From NCBI RefSeq assembly GCF_019711435.1, contig NZ_JAIGNK010000005.1:39814-103813 (forward strand): 64,000 nucleotides of DNA, in the 5' to 3' direction. Below, in pieces: positions 25,690 through 33,741 of this stretch. The stretch comes from Qipengyuania polymorpha. Lineage in GTDB: Bacteria; Pseudomonadota; Alphaproteobacteria; Sphingomonadales; Sphingomonadaceae. The position numbers and the translations under genes are program-made. Below the pieces are notes generated by a model. It saw nothing but the letters and a program-made list of their open reading frames with translations. It searched no databases and was not told the origin of the DNA. The first letter of the stretch is position 1. Each line of letters starts with the position of its first letter.

Positions 25690-25795
25690 GGCGTCCCTAT
25701 CGGTAAAAGCAGGCGGACCACTCCTGGTCTCGTGTCCGCCTCCCCGAAAACAAGAAACCCGCCCGGTCGTCCCACCGGGCGGGTTTTGCTTTTTA
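25690..25795 (+). ncRNA. Candidate small RNA ending in a strong intrinsic terminator
   Basis: In a 378-bp gap with no credible protein. A first stem-loop is formed by AGGCGGAC (25711-25718) and GTCCGCCT (25734-25741), with an inner ACCA/TGGT pairing and a C/U-rich loop. A single-stranded CCCCGAAAACAAG follows, then a 13-bp perfect terminator stem. The two C/U-rich stretches (CACTCC, GCCTCCCC) could pair with Shine-Dalgarno sequences, as in anti-SD sRNAs of Alphaproteobacteria. The 5' end is a guess: TTGGCA and TATACT lie upstream but only 13 bp apart. Confidence 0.5.
25755..25795 (+). terminator. Perfect 13-bp intrinsic terminator
   Basis: AAACCCGCCCGGT (25755-25767), six-base loop, ACCGGGCGGGTTT (25774-25786), then TTGCTTTTTATT. 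No rightward coding gene is upstream, so it should end a noncoding transcript. Confidence 0.85.
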
Positions 25796-25820
25796 TTGCT
25801 TGCGCCCTCAAGCGCCGGGC

Positions 25821-25860
25821 GGAGCGCATCCGCGCTCCTTGGCTCGCCGCATAAGCGGCG
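25821..25860. repeat. Paired small palindromes, possible dispersed repeat
   Basis: GGAGCG-CATCCG-CGCTCC (25821-25838) and CGCCGC-ATAA-GCGGCG (25845-25860) lie back to back between the candidate sRNA and grx4. They look like REP-type intergenic palindromes. Only one copy is seen in this window. Confidence 0.4.
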
Positions 25861-25904
25861 GCGCGCAGTCGCGCTTGCACTCGCCTGCGGCTCGCGTTTG
25901 GTAA

Positions 25905-26237
25905 TCAGCTCTCGGCCTTGGCGACCTGCTTCTCGTCCATAAGCTGCTGGAGTTCGCCGGCCTCGTACATTTCCATCATGATGTCGCTGCCGCCGAGGAA
26001 TTCGCCCTTCACATAGAGCTGTGGGATAGTCGGCCAGTCGGAATAGGCCTTGATACCCTGGCGGATTTCCATGTCCTGCAGCACGTCGACGCTGTCATAG
26101 GCGACGCCGCAATGGTCGAGGATGGCTACCGCGCGGCTGGAAAAGCCGCACTGCGGGAAGAGCGGGGTGCCCTTCATGAAAAGGACGACGTCGTTCGCTT
26201 TGACGATGTCGGAGATGCGCGTGTTTACATCGGACAT
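25905..26237 (-). CDS. grxD: Monothiol glutaredoxin Grx4
   Basis: 110 aa from ATG 26237. Monothiol CGFS active site at residues 30-33, TIPQLYVKGEFLGGSDI glutathione-binding region and the usual length. Binds a [2Fe-2S] cluster with glutathione and passes or senses iron-sulfur clusters together with BolA, whose gene lies directly upstream in the same direction. Confidence 0.95.
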   Translation of the reverse strand: MSDVNTRISDIVKANDVVLFMKGTPLFPQCGFSSRAVAILDHCGVAYDSVDVLQDMEIRQGIKAYSDWPTIPQLYVKGEFLGGSDIMMEMYEAGELQQLMDEKQVAKAES

Positions 26238-26274
26238 GGTTGCCCTGCCTTTGAATTGCTGAATCTGGTGGGGT

Positions 26275-26508
26275 TCAGTTGGGGGCTTGGGTGGTGAGTT
26301 GCAAGGCGTGGAGTTCGCCGCCCATCCGCTCACCCAGCGCTTCATAGACCATTTTGTGCTGCGCGACGCGGGTCTTCCCCGCAAACTGCGGCGCAATGAC
26401 CTTGGCTGCCCAATGATCGTTGTCGCCCGCAAGGTCGCGCATTTCGACGACCGCGCCCGGAAGCGCGGCCTCGATCAGGGCGACGATGTCTTCGGCTGGC
26501 ATCGGCAT
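26275..26508 (-). CDS. bolA: BolA family protein
   Basis: 77 aa from ATG 26508 (a second ATG at 26502 is possible). Small alpha/beta protein with the BolA signature DHWAAKVIAPQFAGKTRVAQH (in two parts) and C-terminal ELHALQLTT; the conserved His in RVAQHKMVY is the cluster ligand in Grx-BolA heterodimers. It lies between the zeta-subunit gene and grx4, all leftward with short gaps. Confidence 0.92.
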   Translation of the reverse strand: MPMPAEDIVALIEAALPGAVVEMRDLAGDNDHWAAKVIAPQFAGKTRVAQHKMVYEALGERMGGELHALQLTTQAPN

Positions 26509-26513
26509 GGGCG

Positions 26514-26840
26514 TTACTTCTGGTCGCTCATGAACTGGCGGCGTGCTTCGATGGCGCATTCGTCGAGCTTGGCGCGGATATCGGCTTCGCTGACGTCGCA
26601 TTCGGCAGCGGTCAGGTCGCCGAGCAGCTTGCGGATGACGTCTTCATCGCCCGCTTCCTCGAAATCGGCCTGCACGACCGCCTTCTTATACGCGTCGGTC
26701 TCTTCCTCGGTCAGGCCCATGAGGCCGGCGGCCCATTCGCCCAGCAGGCGGTTGCGGCGCGCGGCAATCTTGAACTCGGTTTCCTGGTCGAAAGCGTATT
26801 TGGTTTCTTCGCCGCGTTCGCGATCCTTGAAGTCGGTCAT
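26514..26840 (-). CDS. ATPase inhibitor subunit zeta (DUF1476)
   Basis: 108 aa from ATG 26840 with AAGGGGAA upstream. Starts MTDFKDRERGEETKYAFDQE and contains ARRNRLLGEWAAGLMGL and the EEAGDEDVIRKLL block, all diagnostic of DUF1476. The family is the F1F0-ATP synthase zeta inhibitor described in Paracoccus and confined to Alphaproteobacteria. The N-terminal segment blocks rotation in hydrolysis mode. Stop is five bases before bolA. Confidence 0.93.
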   Translation of the reverse strand: MTDFKDRERGEETKYAFDQETEFKIAARRNRLLGEWAAGLMGLTEEETDAYKKAVVQADFEEAGDEDVIRKLLGDLTAAECDVSEADIRAKLDECAIEARRQFMSDQK

Positions 26841-26912
26841 GGTATTCCCCTTGGAAGATGTCGCCTCTCGAATAGGCATGGCGCACGCACGCGGCAAGGG
26901 GGCGCGGGCGCT

Positions 26913-27911
26913 TTAATCCATCGTCACAACGAGCTTGCCGATCGCGCCGCGGTTCTCGAGCTTGGCGATGGCTTCGTGCGCGCGCTCGAGTGGATAGGTC
27001 TCGGAGACCAGCGGATTGATCTTGCCGGCCTTCCACAGGTCGAAGAGTTCGGCGATATTGTCGTTGTTCTTCTGCGGTTCGCGTGCGGTGAAGGCGCCCC
27101 AGAAAACCCCGCGGATGTCGCAGCTTTTGAGCAGGGTCAGGTTGAGCGGCATCTTGGCGATACCGGCGGGGAAGCCGATGACGAGGAAGCGGCCCTCCCA
27201 CGCAATCGAGCGCAGCGCGGGCTCGGAATAGTCGCCGCCGACGATGTCGTAGACGATGTCCGCGCCATTGGGGCCGACCGCAGCCTTGAAATCATTGGCG
27301 AGCTGCTTGGAGGTGTCCTTGTCGAAGGGCGCGCGCGGATAGATGACGACTTCATCGGCACCGGCCTTCTTCGCCACTTCGCCTTTTTCCTCGGTCGAGA
27401 CGGCGGCCACCACGCGGCAGCCATAGGCCTTGGCGAGTTCGACTGCCGAGAGACCCACGCCTCCCGCTGCGCCAAGCACGAGGACGGTTTCGCCCTCCTT
27501 GATGTCGCCGCGGTCCTTCAGGCCGTGGATGGTCGTGCCGTAGGTCATCAGCAGCGCCGAGGCCTGCACGAGGTCGATGCCGTCGGGCACCTTGAACAGG
27601 CGCGCAGCAGATACAGCGACCTTCTCCTGCAGGCCGCCATTTCCGACGCCGCAGATGACGCGGTCGCCGACGGCAAAGCCTTCGACGCCTTCACCCAAAA
27701 CCTCGATAGTGCCGGAAATCTCTCCACCCGGCGCGAAGGGGCGTGGCGGCTTGAACTGGTACATGTCACGGATGATGAGCGTGTCCGGGAAATTGATGGC
27801 GCAGGCCGCCACATCGATGAGCACCTCGCCCTTGCCGGGGGTGGGGGTTTCGATGTCCTCTACTACGAGGGTTTCGGGGCCGCCGGTCTCTTTCGACAGG
27901 ACTGCTTTCAT
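26913..27911 (-). CDS. NADPH:quinone oxidoreductase-like zinc-free MDR protein
   Basis: 332 aa from ATG 27911, which overlaps the leuD stop as ATGA. GroES-like N-terminal domain with [17 protein letters not shown] and FAPGGEISG. The nucleotide-binding motif LGAAGGVG (about 148-155) and YDIVGGDY follow. No catalytic or structural zinc cysteines. Reduces quinones or enoyl compounds with NADPH. Co-transcribed with the leucine genes, though no pathway link is known to me. Confidence 0.88.
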   Translation of the reverse strand: MKAVLSKETGGPETLVVEDIETPTPGKGEVLIDVAACAINFPDTLIIRDMYQFKPPRPFAPGGEISGTIEVLGEGVEGFAVGDRVICGVGNGGLQEKVAVSAARLFKVPDGIDLVQASALLMTYGTTIHGLKDRGDIKEGETVLVLGAAGGVGLSAVELAKAYGCRVVAAVSTEEKGEVAKKAGADEVVIYPRAPFDKDTSKQLANDFKAAVGPNGADIVYDIVGGDYSEPALRSIAWEGRFLVIGFPAGIAKMPLNLTLLKSCDIRGVFWGAFTAREPQKNNDNIAELFDLWKAGKINPLVSETYPLERAHEAIAKLENRGAIGKLVVTMD

Positions 27912-28519
27912 GCGTGTTCTCTCCGGTTTCGTGTCGGCGCGTCGAGCCATGGCAGGCTGTCCGCGCGCGCTCTCTCATGAGTTTCGATGGCCGCATCGCG
28001 CTCCAGCGTCAGGCCGATTTCGTCGAGGCCATTGAGCAGGCAATGCTTGCGAAACGGATCCACCTCGAAGGCGAAGCGGTCCTGGAAGGGGGTGGTGACG
28101 ACCTGGTTTTCGAGGTCGATGGTGATGGGGTGGTCCTTCGCCACCTCGAGCAGCCGGTCGACCTGCTCCTGCGGCAGTTCGACCGCAAGGATGCCATTCT
28201 TGAAGGCGTTGCCCGAGAAGATGTCCGAAAAGCTGGGCGCGATGACCGCGGTCAGCCCCATGTCGAGCATGGCCCATGCGGCGTGTTCACGGCTGGACCC
28301 GCAGCCGAAATTGTCGCCTGCGATCAGGATGGGCGCGCCGGCGAAATCCTCGACATCGAAGGGATTGCCGGGCGCCTGACGGATGGTCTCGAACGCACCC
28401 TTGCCGAGCCCCTCGCGGCTGACGGTCTTGAGCCAGTGCGCGGGGATGATGACGTCGGTGTCGACATTCTTGAGGCCCAGCGGGATTGCGCGGCCCGAAA
28501 TACTCGACACCTGTTCCAT
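27908..28519 (-). CDS. leuD: 3-isopropylmalate dehydratase small subunit
   Basis: 203 aa from ATG 28519 with GGAG 9-12 bases upstream. LeuD signatures [15 protein letters not shown] (about 19-33), [15 protein letters not shown] (about 69-83) and [16 protein letters not shown]. Pairs with LeuC to isomerise 2- to 3-isopropylmalate in leucine synthesis. Coupled by TGATG to the 52-aa microprotein between it and leuC. Confidence 0.95.
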   Translation of the reverse strand: MEQVSSISGRAIPLGLKNVDTDVIIPAHWLKTVSREGLGKGAFETIRQAPGNPFDVEDFAGAPILIAGDNFGCGSSREHAAWAMLDMGLTAVIAPSFSDIFSGNAFKNGILAVELPQEQVDRLLEVAKDHPITIDLENQVVTTPFQDRFAFEVDPFRKHCLLNGLDEIGLTLERDAAIETHERARADSLPWLDAPTRNRREHA

Positions 28520-28677
28520 CAATCGGTCTCCGGTTTCTCGCCCGAGGGGATCGGCCCCGGCTGGTCGGGCTTGTTCTTCTTTTCGCGGCGCTTGTTCGCA
28601 TAGAGCAGCGCTGCGGCGATGGCGGCGGAGCCGATGGCTCCGGCGATGGCGGCCTTGCCTTTGGGAAGTTTGGTCAT
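28519..28677 (-). CDS. 52-aa membrane microprotein between leuC and leuD
   Basis: Reads [19 protein letters not shown], then [23 protein letters not shown] (two parts of one chain) and ends KPETD. One short alanine-rich membrane segment is followed by a strongly basic stretch and a Pro-rich tail. ATG 28677 is preceded by GAGGGAAGC, and the stop overlaps the leuD start as TGATG, which strongly suggests translation. Small ORFs at this place are sometimes labelled isopropylmalate isomerase by position, but the sequence shows no catalytic similarity. Confidence 0.75.
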   Translation of the reverse strand: MTKLPKGKAAIAGAIGSAAIAAALLYANKRREKKNKPDQPGPIPSGEKPETD

Positions 28678-28716
28678 GCTTCCCTCATGGGATGGCGCGC
28701 GGGGAAGGGCAAGGGG

Positions 28717-30153
28717 TCACTCGCCCATCAGTTTGCGTACGTCGGTCAGGTGACCCGTGACTGCGGCGGCGGCGGCCATAGCAGGGCTGAGAAGATGCGT
28801 GCGCGCGCCCGGGCCTTGGCGGCCGACAAAGTTGCGGTTGCTGGTCGAGGCGCAGCGTTCCCCCGGCGGGACTTTGTCGGGATTCATCGCCAAGCAGGCG
28901 GAACAGCCCGGTTCGCGCCATTCGAATCCGGCATCGGTGAAAATGCGGTCGAGTCCCTCTTCCTCTGCCTGCCGTTTGACGAGGCCGGAGCCGGGGACGG
29001 CGATTGCCCAGCGCACGCTCGCGGCCTTCTTGCGGCCCTTCAGGACCTCGGCGGCGGCGCGCAAATCCTCGATGCGGCTGTTGGTGCATGAGCCGATGAA
29101 GATATTCTCGACCTTGACCTGCTCCATCGGCGTGCCGGGCGCGAGGCCCATGTAGTCGAGGCTCTTGGCAACCGCCTCGCGCTTGGCGGCATCCTCGAAC
29201 ACAGCGGGCGAGGGTACGGTGCCGCCGATGGCGACCACGTCTTCGGGGCTGGTGCCCCAGCTCACCGTCGGCTCGATATCGGCGGCGTCGATGACCACGG
29301 ACTTGTCGAACTGCGCGCCATCGTCCGTGACGAGCGAGCGCCACCAGTCGACCGCCTTGTCCCACGCCTCGCCTTGCGGCGCATAGGGGCGGCCTTTCAG
29401 GTAATCGAACACGGTCTGGTCGGGCGCGATGAGGCCCGCGCGAGCGCCGCCTTCGATGCTCATGTTGCAGACGGTGAGGCGCCCTTCGACGCTCATCTTC
29501 TCGAAAACTTCGCCGCGATATTCGATGACGTAGCCGGTACCACCAGCGGTGCCGATGACACCGATGATGTGGAGGATGAGGTCCTTGGGTGTCACGCCGG
29601 GGCTAAGCTCGCCCTCGACGCGGACTTCCATGGTCTTGCTCGGCCTCAGCAGCAGCGTCTGCGTGGCGAGGACATGCTCGACCTCGCTCGTGCCGATACC
29701 GAAGGCCAGTGCGCCGATCCCGCCATGCGCGGCGGTATGGCTGTCGCCGCAGACGATAGTCGTACCGGGGAGCGAGAAGCCCTGTTCGGGCCCGACCACG
29801 TGGACGATGCCCTGCTCTGGCGCGAAGGCGTCGATATAGTCGATGCCGAAGGCGGGCGCGTTGGCTTCGAGCGCCGCCAGTTGCGCCGCGCTTTGCTTGT
29901 CGGCAATCGGCAGGCGAGAGCCATCGGGCGCAGTGCGCGGCGTGGTCGGCAAATTGTGGTCGGGGACCGCGAGCGTCAGGTCCGGGCGGCGAACCTTGCG
30001 GCCAGCGAGGCGCAGCGCCTCGAACGCCTGCGGGCTGGTGACTTCGTGGACGAGGTGCCGGTCTATATAGACGAGGCAGGTGCCGTCGTCCTGCCGCTCG
30101 ACGACATGGGCGTCCCAGATCTTCTCGTAAAGTGTGCGCGGTTTGCTGGCCAT
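28717..30153 (-). CDS. leuC: 3-isopropylmalate dehydratase large subunit
   Basis: 478 aa from ATG 30153. Aconitase-family [4Fe-4S] enzyme: [20 protein letters not shown] (about 130-149), [15 protein letters not shown] with the first cluster Cys, and [12 protein letters not shown] with the CxxC pair. Full family length. Works with LeuD in leucine biosynthesis. First gene of the leftward leuC-microprotein-leuD-oxidoreductase run. Confidence 0.97.
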   Translation of the reverse strand: MASKPRTLYEKIWDAHVVERQDDGTCLVYIDRHLVHEVTSPQAFEALRLAGRKVRRPDLTLAVPDHNLPTTPRTAPDGSRLPIADKQSAAQLAALEANAPAFGIDYIDAFAPEQGIVHVVGPEQGFSLPGTTIVCGDSHTAAHGGIGALAFGIGTSEVEHVLATQTLLLRPSKTMEVRVEGELSPGVTPKDLILHIIGVIGTAGGTGYVIEYRGEVFEKMSVEGRLTVCNMSIEGGARAGLIAPDQTVFDYLKGRPYAPQGEAWDKAVDWWRSLVTDDGAQFDKSVVIDAADIEPTVSWGTSPEDVVAIGGTVPSPAVFEDAAKREAVAKSLDYMGLAPGTPMEQVKVENIFIGSCTNSRIEDLRAAAEVLKGRKKAASVRWAIAVPGSGLVKRQAEEEGLDRIFTDAGFEWREPGCSACLAMNPDKVPPGERCASTSNRNFVGRQGPGARTHLLSPAMAAAAAVTGHLTDVRKLMGE

Positions 30154-30275
30154 GCCGCATGGTGTGCCCCCACTTCGGACCACACGCAAAATGGCAAAAC
30201 CAAGGGCGACCCAAGAATGCCTTTTCCTGCAAGAGAATCATGGAAATGAAAGGTTTTGCCTGCTAACTTACATTC

Positions 30276-30695
30276 ATGTCAGCAAAGCCCTTCTCCTTTC
30301 CGATCAAAGTCCTCCCCGCCGATATCGATTTCATGGGGCACGTGAACAACGCGCGCTACCTGAACTGGGTGCAGGATACGGTGCTGGCACATTGGCAGAA
30401 ACTTGCCCCTGCAGAGGAGGTGGCAAGCAAGGCGTGGGTCGCGCTGAAGCACGAGATCACCTATCGCAAGCCCGCGTTTCTCGACGATGACGTGATTGCC
30501 GAGACGGTGCTCGAAAAGATCAAGGGCGCGCGCAGCTTCTACAACACGGTGATTCGCCGCGGCGAGGATGTGCTCGCCGAGGTGAAGAGCATGTGGTGCT
30601 GCCTCGACAGCGACACGCACCGGCCCGCGCGCATCAGCGCCGAGGTGGCAGAGCGGTATTTCGGTATCTCGCGCAAGACCCCTGCCGCCGAGTAG
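30276..30695 (+). CDS. Acyl-CoA thioesterase, 4HBT/YbgC type
   Basis: 139 aa hot-dog fold. The motif ADIDFMGHVNNARYLNW (about 15-31) holds the catalytic Asp and the HVNN signature. Substrate is probably an acyl- or hydroxybenzoyl-CoA. Divergent from leuC and 38 bp before crtZ, with which it may be transcribed. Confidence 0.9.
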   Translation: MSAKPFSFPIKVLPADIDFMGHVNNARYLNWVQDTVLAHWQKLAPAEEVASKAWVALKHEITYRKPAFLDDDVIAETVLEKIKGARSFYNTVIRRGEDVLAEVKSMWCCLDSDTHRPARISAEVAERYFGISRKTPAAE

Positions 30696-30733
30696 GCTTT
30701 GCGCTGGCGCTTTGCAGCGCCTATATTGCCGCC

Positions 30734-31252
30734 ATGCAAATCTTCGTCGCCATCCTGATCGTCATTGCGACCGTCCTCGCCATGGAGTGGGTGGCTTGGG
30801 CGAGCCACAAATACATCATGCATGGCTTCGGCTGGGCCTGGCACCGCGACCATCACGAACCGCATGACAACCTGCTCGAAAAGAACGACCTCTACGCCAT
30901 CGTCGGCGCAGCGATGAGCATTTCGATGTTCGCGCTGGGCAGCGAATGGGTGCTGGGTGATGCAGCATGGTGGCCGGCGACCTACATCGGGCTCGGTATC
31001 CTTTTCTACGGCATCATCTACACGCTGGTGCACGACGGTCTCGTCCACCAGCGCTATTTCAAATGGGTTCCGAAGAAGGGCTATGCCAAGCGGCTGGTTC
31101 AGGCGCACAAGCTGCACCATGCGACCATTGGCAAGGAAGGCGGGGTCAGCTTCGGTTTCGTTTTCGCGCAGGACCCGGCCAAGCTGAAGGCCGAGCTCAA
31201 GCGCCAGCGCGAAGCGGGCGAGGCGGTGGTGCGCGAAAGCGCCGGGGCCTGA
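30734..31252 (+). CDS. crtZ: Beta-carotene 3-hydroxylase
   Basis: 172 aa from ATG 30734. Integral membrane di-iron hydroxylase with all four histidine boxes: HKYIMH (HX4H), HRDHH (HX2HH), HDGLVH (HX4H) and HKLHH (HX2HH). Adds 3-OH groups to beta-ionone rings to make zeaxanthin. Carotenoid pigments are characteristic of Erythrobacter-like bacteria. It is not next to other crt genes here. Confidence 0.95.
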   Translation: MQIFVAILIVIATVLAMEWVAWASHKYIMHGFGWAWHRDHHEPHDNLLEKNDLYAIVGAAMSISMFALGSEWVLGDAAWWPATYIGLGILFYGIIYTLVHDGLVHQRYFKWVPKKGYAKRLVQAHKLHHATIGKEGGVSFGFVFAQDPAKLKAELKRQREAGEAVVRESAGA

Positions 31253-31664
31253 AGTCATCCCTGACCGCCTGGACCTTACGGGCGACTGGGACGGCACCTT
31301 TACCTATCCGGGCGGTCAGCATCCGACGCCGTTTCGCGCGAGGCTCGCGGAGACACAGGGCGGCTTTTCGGGCTCTATCATCGAACCTGATGTCTACAAC
31401 CCGGCCACGACAATAGAGGCCCGATGTTTCGGCGTTCGCGATGCGCGTTCAGTCGATTTCACCAAGACCTATGTCGATGCGCCGCACGGCTACGAAAATC
31501 CGGTAGATTATGTCGGCCAGCTCTCACCCGACGGCATGACTGTCACCGGTACGTGGAGTCTGCTGCACATGAACGGTCGGTTCGAAATGCATCGCGAGAT
31601 GAGGATGGAAGAAATGAAAGAGGCCGAGACCGCCGAAACGGTCCCGGCCCCTGCCGTTCGCTGA
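31251..31664 (+). pseudogene. ORF with no canonical start after crtZ (gene or decayed gene)
   Basis: A clean frame of about 137 codons reads VIPDRLDLTGDWDGTFTYPG, then PFRARLAETQGGFSGSIIEP, DFTKTYV, VGQLSPDGMTVTGTWSLLHMNGRFEMHR and an acidic tail. This is a lipocalin-like beta-strand pattern (LTGDWDG...VTGTW) known in small hypothetical proteins. The frame is open back to a TGA at 31185, but contains no ATG, GTG or TTG before the conserved DLTGDW. It is +1 relative to crtZ, whose stop is at 31250. A lost start, a frameshift fusion with crtZ or a rare start codon are all possible. Confidence 0.6.
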
Positions 31665-31674
31665 TGAGCGCCAT

Positions 31675-31833
31675 TTACCTGGCGTAATTCACATAGAGTC
31701 CGTGGATCAGGCCCGGGATGAAGCCGAGCAGGGTCAGCACGAGATTGATCAGCGTGGTCTTGCCGAGGCCGTGCTTGGCCGCAACGCCGAGCGGGGGCAG
31801 CAGGATGGTCGCGATCAGGATGAGAATTGCCAT
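31675..31833 (-). CDS. Pmp3/YqaE family membrane peptide
   Basis: 52 aa from ATG 31833 with GAAAGGACAC upstream. Two transmembrane segments (ILILIATILLPPLGVAA and LVLTLLGFIPGLIHGLYV) with the family PPLGV motif. Stress-induced proteolipids of this family modulate membrane potential and ion leakage. A candidate general-stress promoter precedes it. Confidence 0.92.
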   Translation of the reverse strand: MAILILIATILLPPLGVAAKHGLGKTTLINLVLTLLGFIPGLIHGLYVNYAR

Positions 31834-31875
31834 TGAGAGTGTCCTTTCGTTCACCCTCCCGTCGTATGACAAATC

Positions 31876-31900
31876 AACGGCTTGGAAGAGATCCGGTTCC
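31876..31900 (-). promoter_or_regulatory. Candidate EcfG-type general-stress promoter for the Pmp3 gene
   Basis: On the minus strand GGAACC, 15 bases, CGTT (equivalently GGAAC-N16-CGTT), about 43 bp upstream of the start codon. This matches the alphaproteobacterial EcfG (PhyR-NepR controlled) consensus. No sigma gene is in the window. Confidence 0.55.
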
Positions 31901-31906
31901 TGCAGG

Positions 31907-32254
31907 CTATTCGTTGCGCGTTGCGATCCAGCCGCCTGCGATAACGAGGATGGCGATTGAAAAATAATACCAGGGATCGCCCAGCGTGTACCATGTCACC
32001 ACTGCGCCCACGGTCATGGCACCGATGGCCATGGTCTTCGAACTGCGGCTGATGGCGCGGCGCTCGCGCCAGTCTTTCACCTGCGGACCCCAGTGCGGGT
32101 GGTCGAGGATTTTCTGCTCCAGCTCTGGGCTGGAGCGGGCGAAGAAATAGACCGCCAGCAGCAGGAAGGGGACCGTCGGCATGATCGGCAGGAATGCGCC
32201 GATCGCGCCGAGTGCTACCGCGATATAGCCGAGGACGCGGTAGAGCAGGCGCAT
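31907..32254 (-). CDS. YbaN/DUF454 family inner membrane protein
   Basis: 115 aa from ATG 32254, one base after the sufE stop. Three or four membrane segments. DUF454 pattern: RVLGYIAVALGAIGAFLPIMPTVPFLLLA and FARSSP...ILDHPHWGPQVKDWRERRAIS. Role unknown. Co-directional with sufE. Confidence 0.88.
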   Translation of the reverse strand: MRLLYRVLGYIAVALGAIGAFLPIMPTVPFLLLAVYFFARSSPELEQKILDHPHWGPQVKDWRERRAISRSSKTMAIGAMTVGAVVTWYTLGDPWYYFSIAILVIAGGWIATRNE

Positions 32255-32255
32255 G

Positions 32256-32663
32256 TCAGGCCGCCGCAATCCGGGCGGCGTGTTCCTTCACCAGCGCGAT
32301 CATGTTGGGCACGCCCTGCGTGCGGTTGCTTGACAGCTGGTTCTTGAGGTCGAACGGGGCGAGGGCCTCGTGGATGTCCATCGCGGCAACTTCCTCTGCC
32401 GGCTTGTCCTGCACGGCCGAAATCACCAGCGCGACGATGCCCTTGGTAATCGCGGCATTGCTGTCGGCGAGGAAGTGGAGCTTGTCAGCCTCGCCCGTGG
32501 GATAGACCCAGACCTGTGCCGAACAGCCGCGGACCAATGTCGCATCGGTCTTCAGCGCGTCGGGCATGTCATCCAGTTCGCGCCCCAATTCGATCAGCAG
32601 GCGATAGCGTTCGTCGCCTTCGAGGAACTCGTATTCTTCGCGGATGTCGTCGAGAGGTCGCAT
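32256..32663 (-). CDS. sufE: SufE family cysteine desulfuration protein
   Basis: 135 aa from ATG 32663. SufE accepts sulfur from the SufS desulfurase on a loop cysteine, here Cys47 in RGCSAQVW; the C-terminal helix has SSNRTQGVPNMI. Usual length for the family. Feeds iron-sulfur cluster assembly, which also involves the Grx4/BolA pair 6 kb away. No suf genes are adjacent. Confidence 0.93.
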   Translation of the reverse strand: MRPLDDIREEYEFLEGDERYRLLIELGRELDDMPDALKTDATLVRGCSAQVWVYPTGEADKLHFLADSNAAITKGIVALVISAVQDKPAEEVAAMDIHEALAPFDLKNQLSSNRTQGVPNMIALVKEHAARIAAA

Positions 32664-32704
32664 GGTTGGGCCACTAGCGGCCAAAATGGCATGCGTCCAT
32701 CGCG

Positions 32705-32878
32705 CTATACGCCGAGGCCGCCGGGGCGGGTAAAGGCATGGTAGATGACGTAAATCCAGCTGATGAAGCCGTGGAAGATGGCCCACAGGATGGATTGATT
32801 CTGGCTCCATGAAATCGCGACCGCAATGGCGCTGCCGAGACCGATGCCGGCCTTGGCCGCATCGCCGCCACCGCTCAC
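32705..32878 (-). CDS. 57-aa membrane protein, last gene of the psp array
   Basis: GTG start at 32878 overlaps the previous stop as GTGA. Sequence begins VSGGGDAAKAGIGLGSAIAV, then ISWSQNQSILWAIFHGFISW and IYVIYHAFTRPGGLGV. A glycine/alanine-rich start is followed by one or two hydrophobic, aromatic segments. It resembles small aromatic-rich inner-membrane proteins. Coupling implies it belongs to the stress operon. Confidence 0.7.
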   Translation of the reverse strand: MSGGGDAAKAGIGLGSAIAVAISWSQNQSILWAIFHGFISWIYVIYHAFTRPGGLGV

Positions 32879-33111
32879 AGGTCGACCCCGCTGGCGATGG
32901 CTTCGAGCTTCTTGATGCGTTCTTTCAGGTCCGCGATTTCGATGCGCGCGGCACCCATGGAAGAGCCTTCCTCGGCACGCGGGCCGGAATGGCCCTCAAG
33001 CTCGCTGCGCTTGAGCTCAAGCCAATCGTGCCAGCCGCGCAGCATGGCGGCGGCCACGATGAGCAGGCCGGTCAGCGCTGCTGCTGCAATGATGATTGTC
33101 GGGTCGAACAT
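32875..33111 (-). CDS. PspB-like paralogue 5: TM plus short coiled coil
   Basis: 78 aa. N-terminal membrane segment (TIIIAAAALTGLLIVAAAML), a WHDWLELKRSELEGHS linker and a C-terminal coiled coil RIEIADLKERIKKLEAIASG. The LKERIKKLEAIA block is the shortest version of the motif shared by the whole array (RVxxLERIVTD). Separated by 40 bp from the gene upstream, coupled to the one downstream. Confidence 0.75.
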   Translation of the reverse strand: MFDPTIIIAAAALTGLLIVAAAMLRGWHDWLELKRSELEGHSGPRAEEGSSMGAARIEIADLKERIKKLEAIASGVDL

Positions 33112-33151
33112 TTCCCCATGTCCTCCTTGAACCGTTGTTTCCTCTTGCGCC

Positions 33152-33433
33152 TCAGTCGGCCTGCTTTTCGCGCAGTGCTTCGATTTCGGCGGCTATCCTC
33201 TTGGTTTCCTGGGCATCGAGCGAATTGCCGTCGGTGGCGATGCGCTCGAGCACCTTGATGCGTTCGCGCAAATCCTCGATTTCGCGCTGGGCCTCGGGGT
33301 CGTCCTTGCCGACCCAATGCTGGTTGCCCTGCTTGTCTTCGATGATGCCGTTCTGTGCGCGGTAGCGGGCGGCCATGACCTTTGCCGTGGCAATCACCAT
33401 CACGATGAGTACGACTGCGATTGGCCAGTTCAC
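33152..33433 (-). CDS. PspB-like paralogue 4: TM plus coiled coil
   Basis: 93 aa. Membrane segment WPIAVVLIVMVIATAKVM at the N-terminus, then a polar region (GIIEDKQGNQHWVGKDD) and coiled coil EIEDLRERIKVLERIATDGN followed by IAAEIEALREKQ. Overlaps the preceding gene by four bases (ATGA). Same topology and motif as PspB. Confidence 0.78.
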   Translation of the reverse strand: MNWPIAVVLIVMVIATAKVMAARYRAQNGIIEDKQGNQHWVGKDDPEAQREIEDLRERIKVLERIATDGNSLDAQETKRIAAEIEALREKQAD

Positions 33434-33741
33434 TGGATGCGCTCCCTTTCTTCAGTCGTGTGTTCGATGGCGTCCAGCGCGCGCAGTTCCTCGATCTGCG
33501 AGGCGAGCGCATGGTTGCTGTCGGTCGCGATGCGTTCGAGCACGCGGACGCGCTCTTCGAGCTTGCGATGGTCTGCGGCGACTAGCGAGCTGCCATTCTC
33601 GGCTTCTGCCTTGCGCGCCCGCAATTCGGCCATCCGTTCCTCGTGCGCATTGGCGCGCCGATGCGTGAGGCTGGCAAATGCGAAGATGATGCTGCCGGCA
33701 ATCAGGATGAAAGCGAAGATCAGGAACAGGTCGGCGTCCAT
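33430..33741 (-). CDS. PspB-like paralogue 3: TM plus coiled coil
   Basis: 103 aa. One membrane segment (LFLIFAFILIAGSIIFAFASL), a highly charged helix (RRANAHEERMAELRARKAEAE) and the shared motif LEERVRVLERIATDSNHALA then SQIEELRALD. Start overlaps the previous stop as TGATG. Likely oriented with the coiled coil in the cytoplasm, where PspA could bind. Confidence 0.78.
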   Translation of the reverse strand: MDADLFLIFAFILIAGSIIFAFASLTHRRANAHEERMAELRARKAEAENGSSLVAADHRKLEERVRVLERIATDSNHALASQIEELRALDAIEHTTEERERIQ

